Below, one piece after another: positions 63,501-64,000 of a DNA stretch of 64,000 nt (position 1 is its first letter; every line of letters begins with the position of its first letter). The DNA lies in the NCBI GenBank assembly GCA_009760855.2, contig WPIO01000072.1:914501-978500 (forward strand), given 5' to 3'. The notes beneath the pieces are model-generated. The model was not told where the DNA came from. It did no database searches and was given only the letters and a program-made list of their open reading frames with translations. This DNA is from Cristatella mucedo. Taxonomy: Eukaryota; Bryozoa; Phylactolaemata; Cristatellidae. The position numbers and the translations under genes were made by a program.

Positions 63501-64000
63501 TATTATTACTATCATTATCATTATTTTTATATTCCGTGCAAACATTTGCTTCTTTTTGCAGAACGAGTTATAGTTGTGCAGGTCTTTTGGTACCCCGAGG
63601 TACTTTAGCCATGAACAACTCATCATTGTAATCCTTACAGACTTGGCTCTCTGTGAGTGCCACCACTGCTTATGTACAAACACTTGGGGACGGGGATGCA
63701 CCAGGCAAAATCGAATTTACTGCTTCCACGGCCCTGTAGGTGCGGCCTTTGCCGTGGTCACCACCGAAAGTGTAACTAAAAGAATGCATAAATAAAAAAA
63801 TGTGTAACTAAAAGAATGCATAACTAAAAGAAAGCATGGCTGCTAAAAGTTTGCACGAGAAAGGCAATGCAACAGATCTCTTGCTAGAGAAGCTAGCCAT
63901 GAACAGCGCCCCGTTGCGAAGCAGACACTAAGCCAACTTGGGAAAGATGGAATGATATGTCGAACCCATGGTAATGGGGCATATCTATCCTTATCTGGAA

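Larger units (their letters stand above)
61454..64000 (-). other. UBR intron and upstream sequence to the window edge
   Basis: No further UBR exon was recognised. A LINE with a nested SINE occupies 61640-63500. From 63500 to 64000 I see only a short tandem of GTAACTAAAAGAATGCATAA units near 63770-63830. Confidence 0.5.

Overview
The window is animal nuclear DNA. It has multi-exon genes with GT-AG introns from about 100 bases to several kilobases, abundant non-LTR, SINE and Tc1 transposons, and microsatellites. The proteins look like those of an invertebrate, possibly an early-branching one, but the species cannot be fixed from sequence alone. There is no prokaryotic operon, CRISPR array, rRNA gene or credible free-standing tRNA gene. 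Nearly every long open frame that crosses exon borders is fortuitous. The real genes were rebuilt exon by exon from protein-family similarity, splice sites and matching intron phases.

Three protein genes are visible. (1) 1427-13219, plus strand: 12 exons forming the 3' part of an EMAP-like (EML) microtubule-binding WD40 gene. The HELP motif and N-terminus were not found; they lie upstream or outside the window. (2) 20193-36197, plus strand: a complete nine-exon RCE1 gene (CAAX prenyl protease 2, 292 residues), with all exon phases closing. (3) 40744 to at least 61453, minus strand: the C-terminal part of a UBR1/UBR2-type N-recognin E3 ubiquitin ligase. Sixteen exons are recognised, including the RING-H2 module and the C-terminal cap. 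At least two more exons must exist but were not found. RCE1 and the UBR gene converge tail to tail, with about 4.5 kb between their stop codons.

Transposons fill the introns and gaps. One CR1/L2-type LINE family is present as about a dozen mostly 5'-truncated copies ending in ATT/TAA repeats; the longest (about 42.76-45.44 kb) still shows endonuclease, reverse transcriptase and C-terminal regions. Three copies of a tRNA-derived SINE are present, one nested inside a LINE. Two Tc1 (DD34E) transposons lie in opposite orientation about 37 kb apart. Their cores are almost identical, including the same disabling lesions, but their ends are diverged. A third, unrelated DD34E remnant lies in an EML intron. 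A 1405-bp solo LTR with a CATA target duplication sits just upstream of RCE1. A 945-bp foldback element flanked by TA sits in a UBR intron.

I found no clearly new protein system. The most unusual signals are the mosaic Tc1 pair, the foldback element, the solo LTR with internal 162-bp tandem units, a perfect 37-nt palindrome, a degenerate TTTAGGG tract split by a LINE, and a possible relic WD40 exon inside the EML gene.
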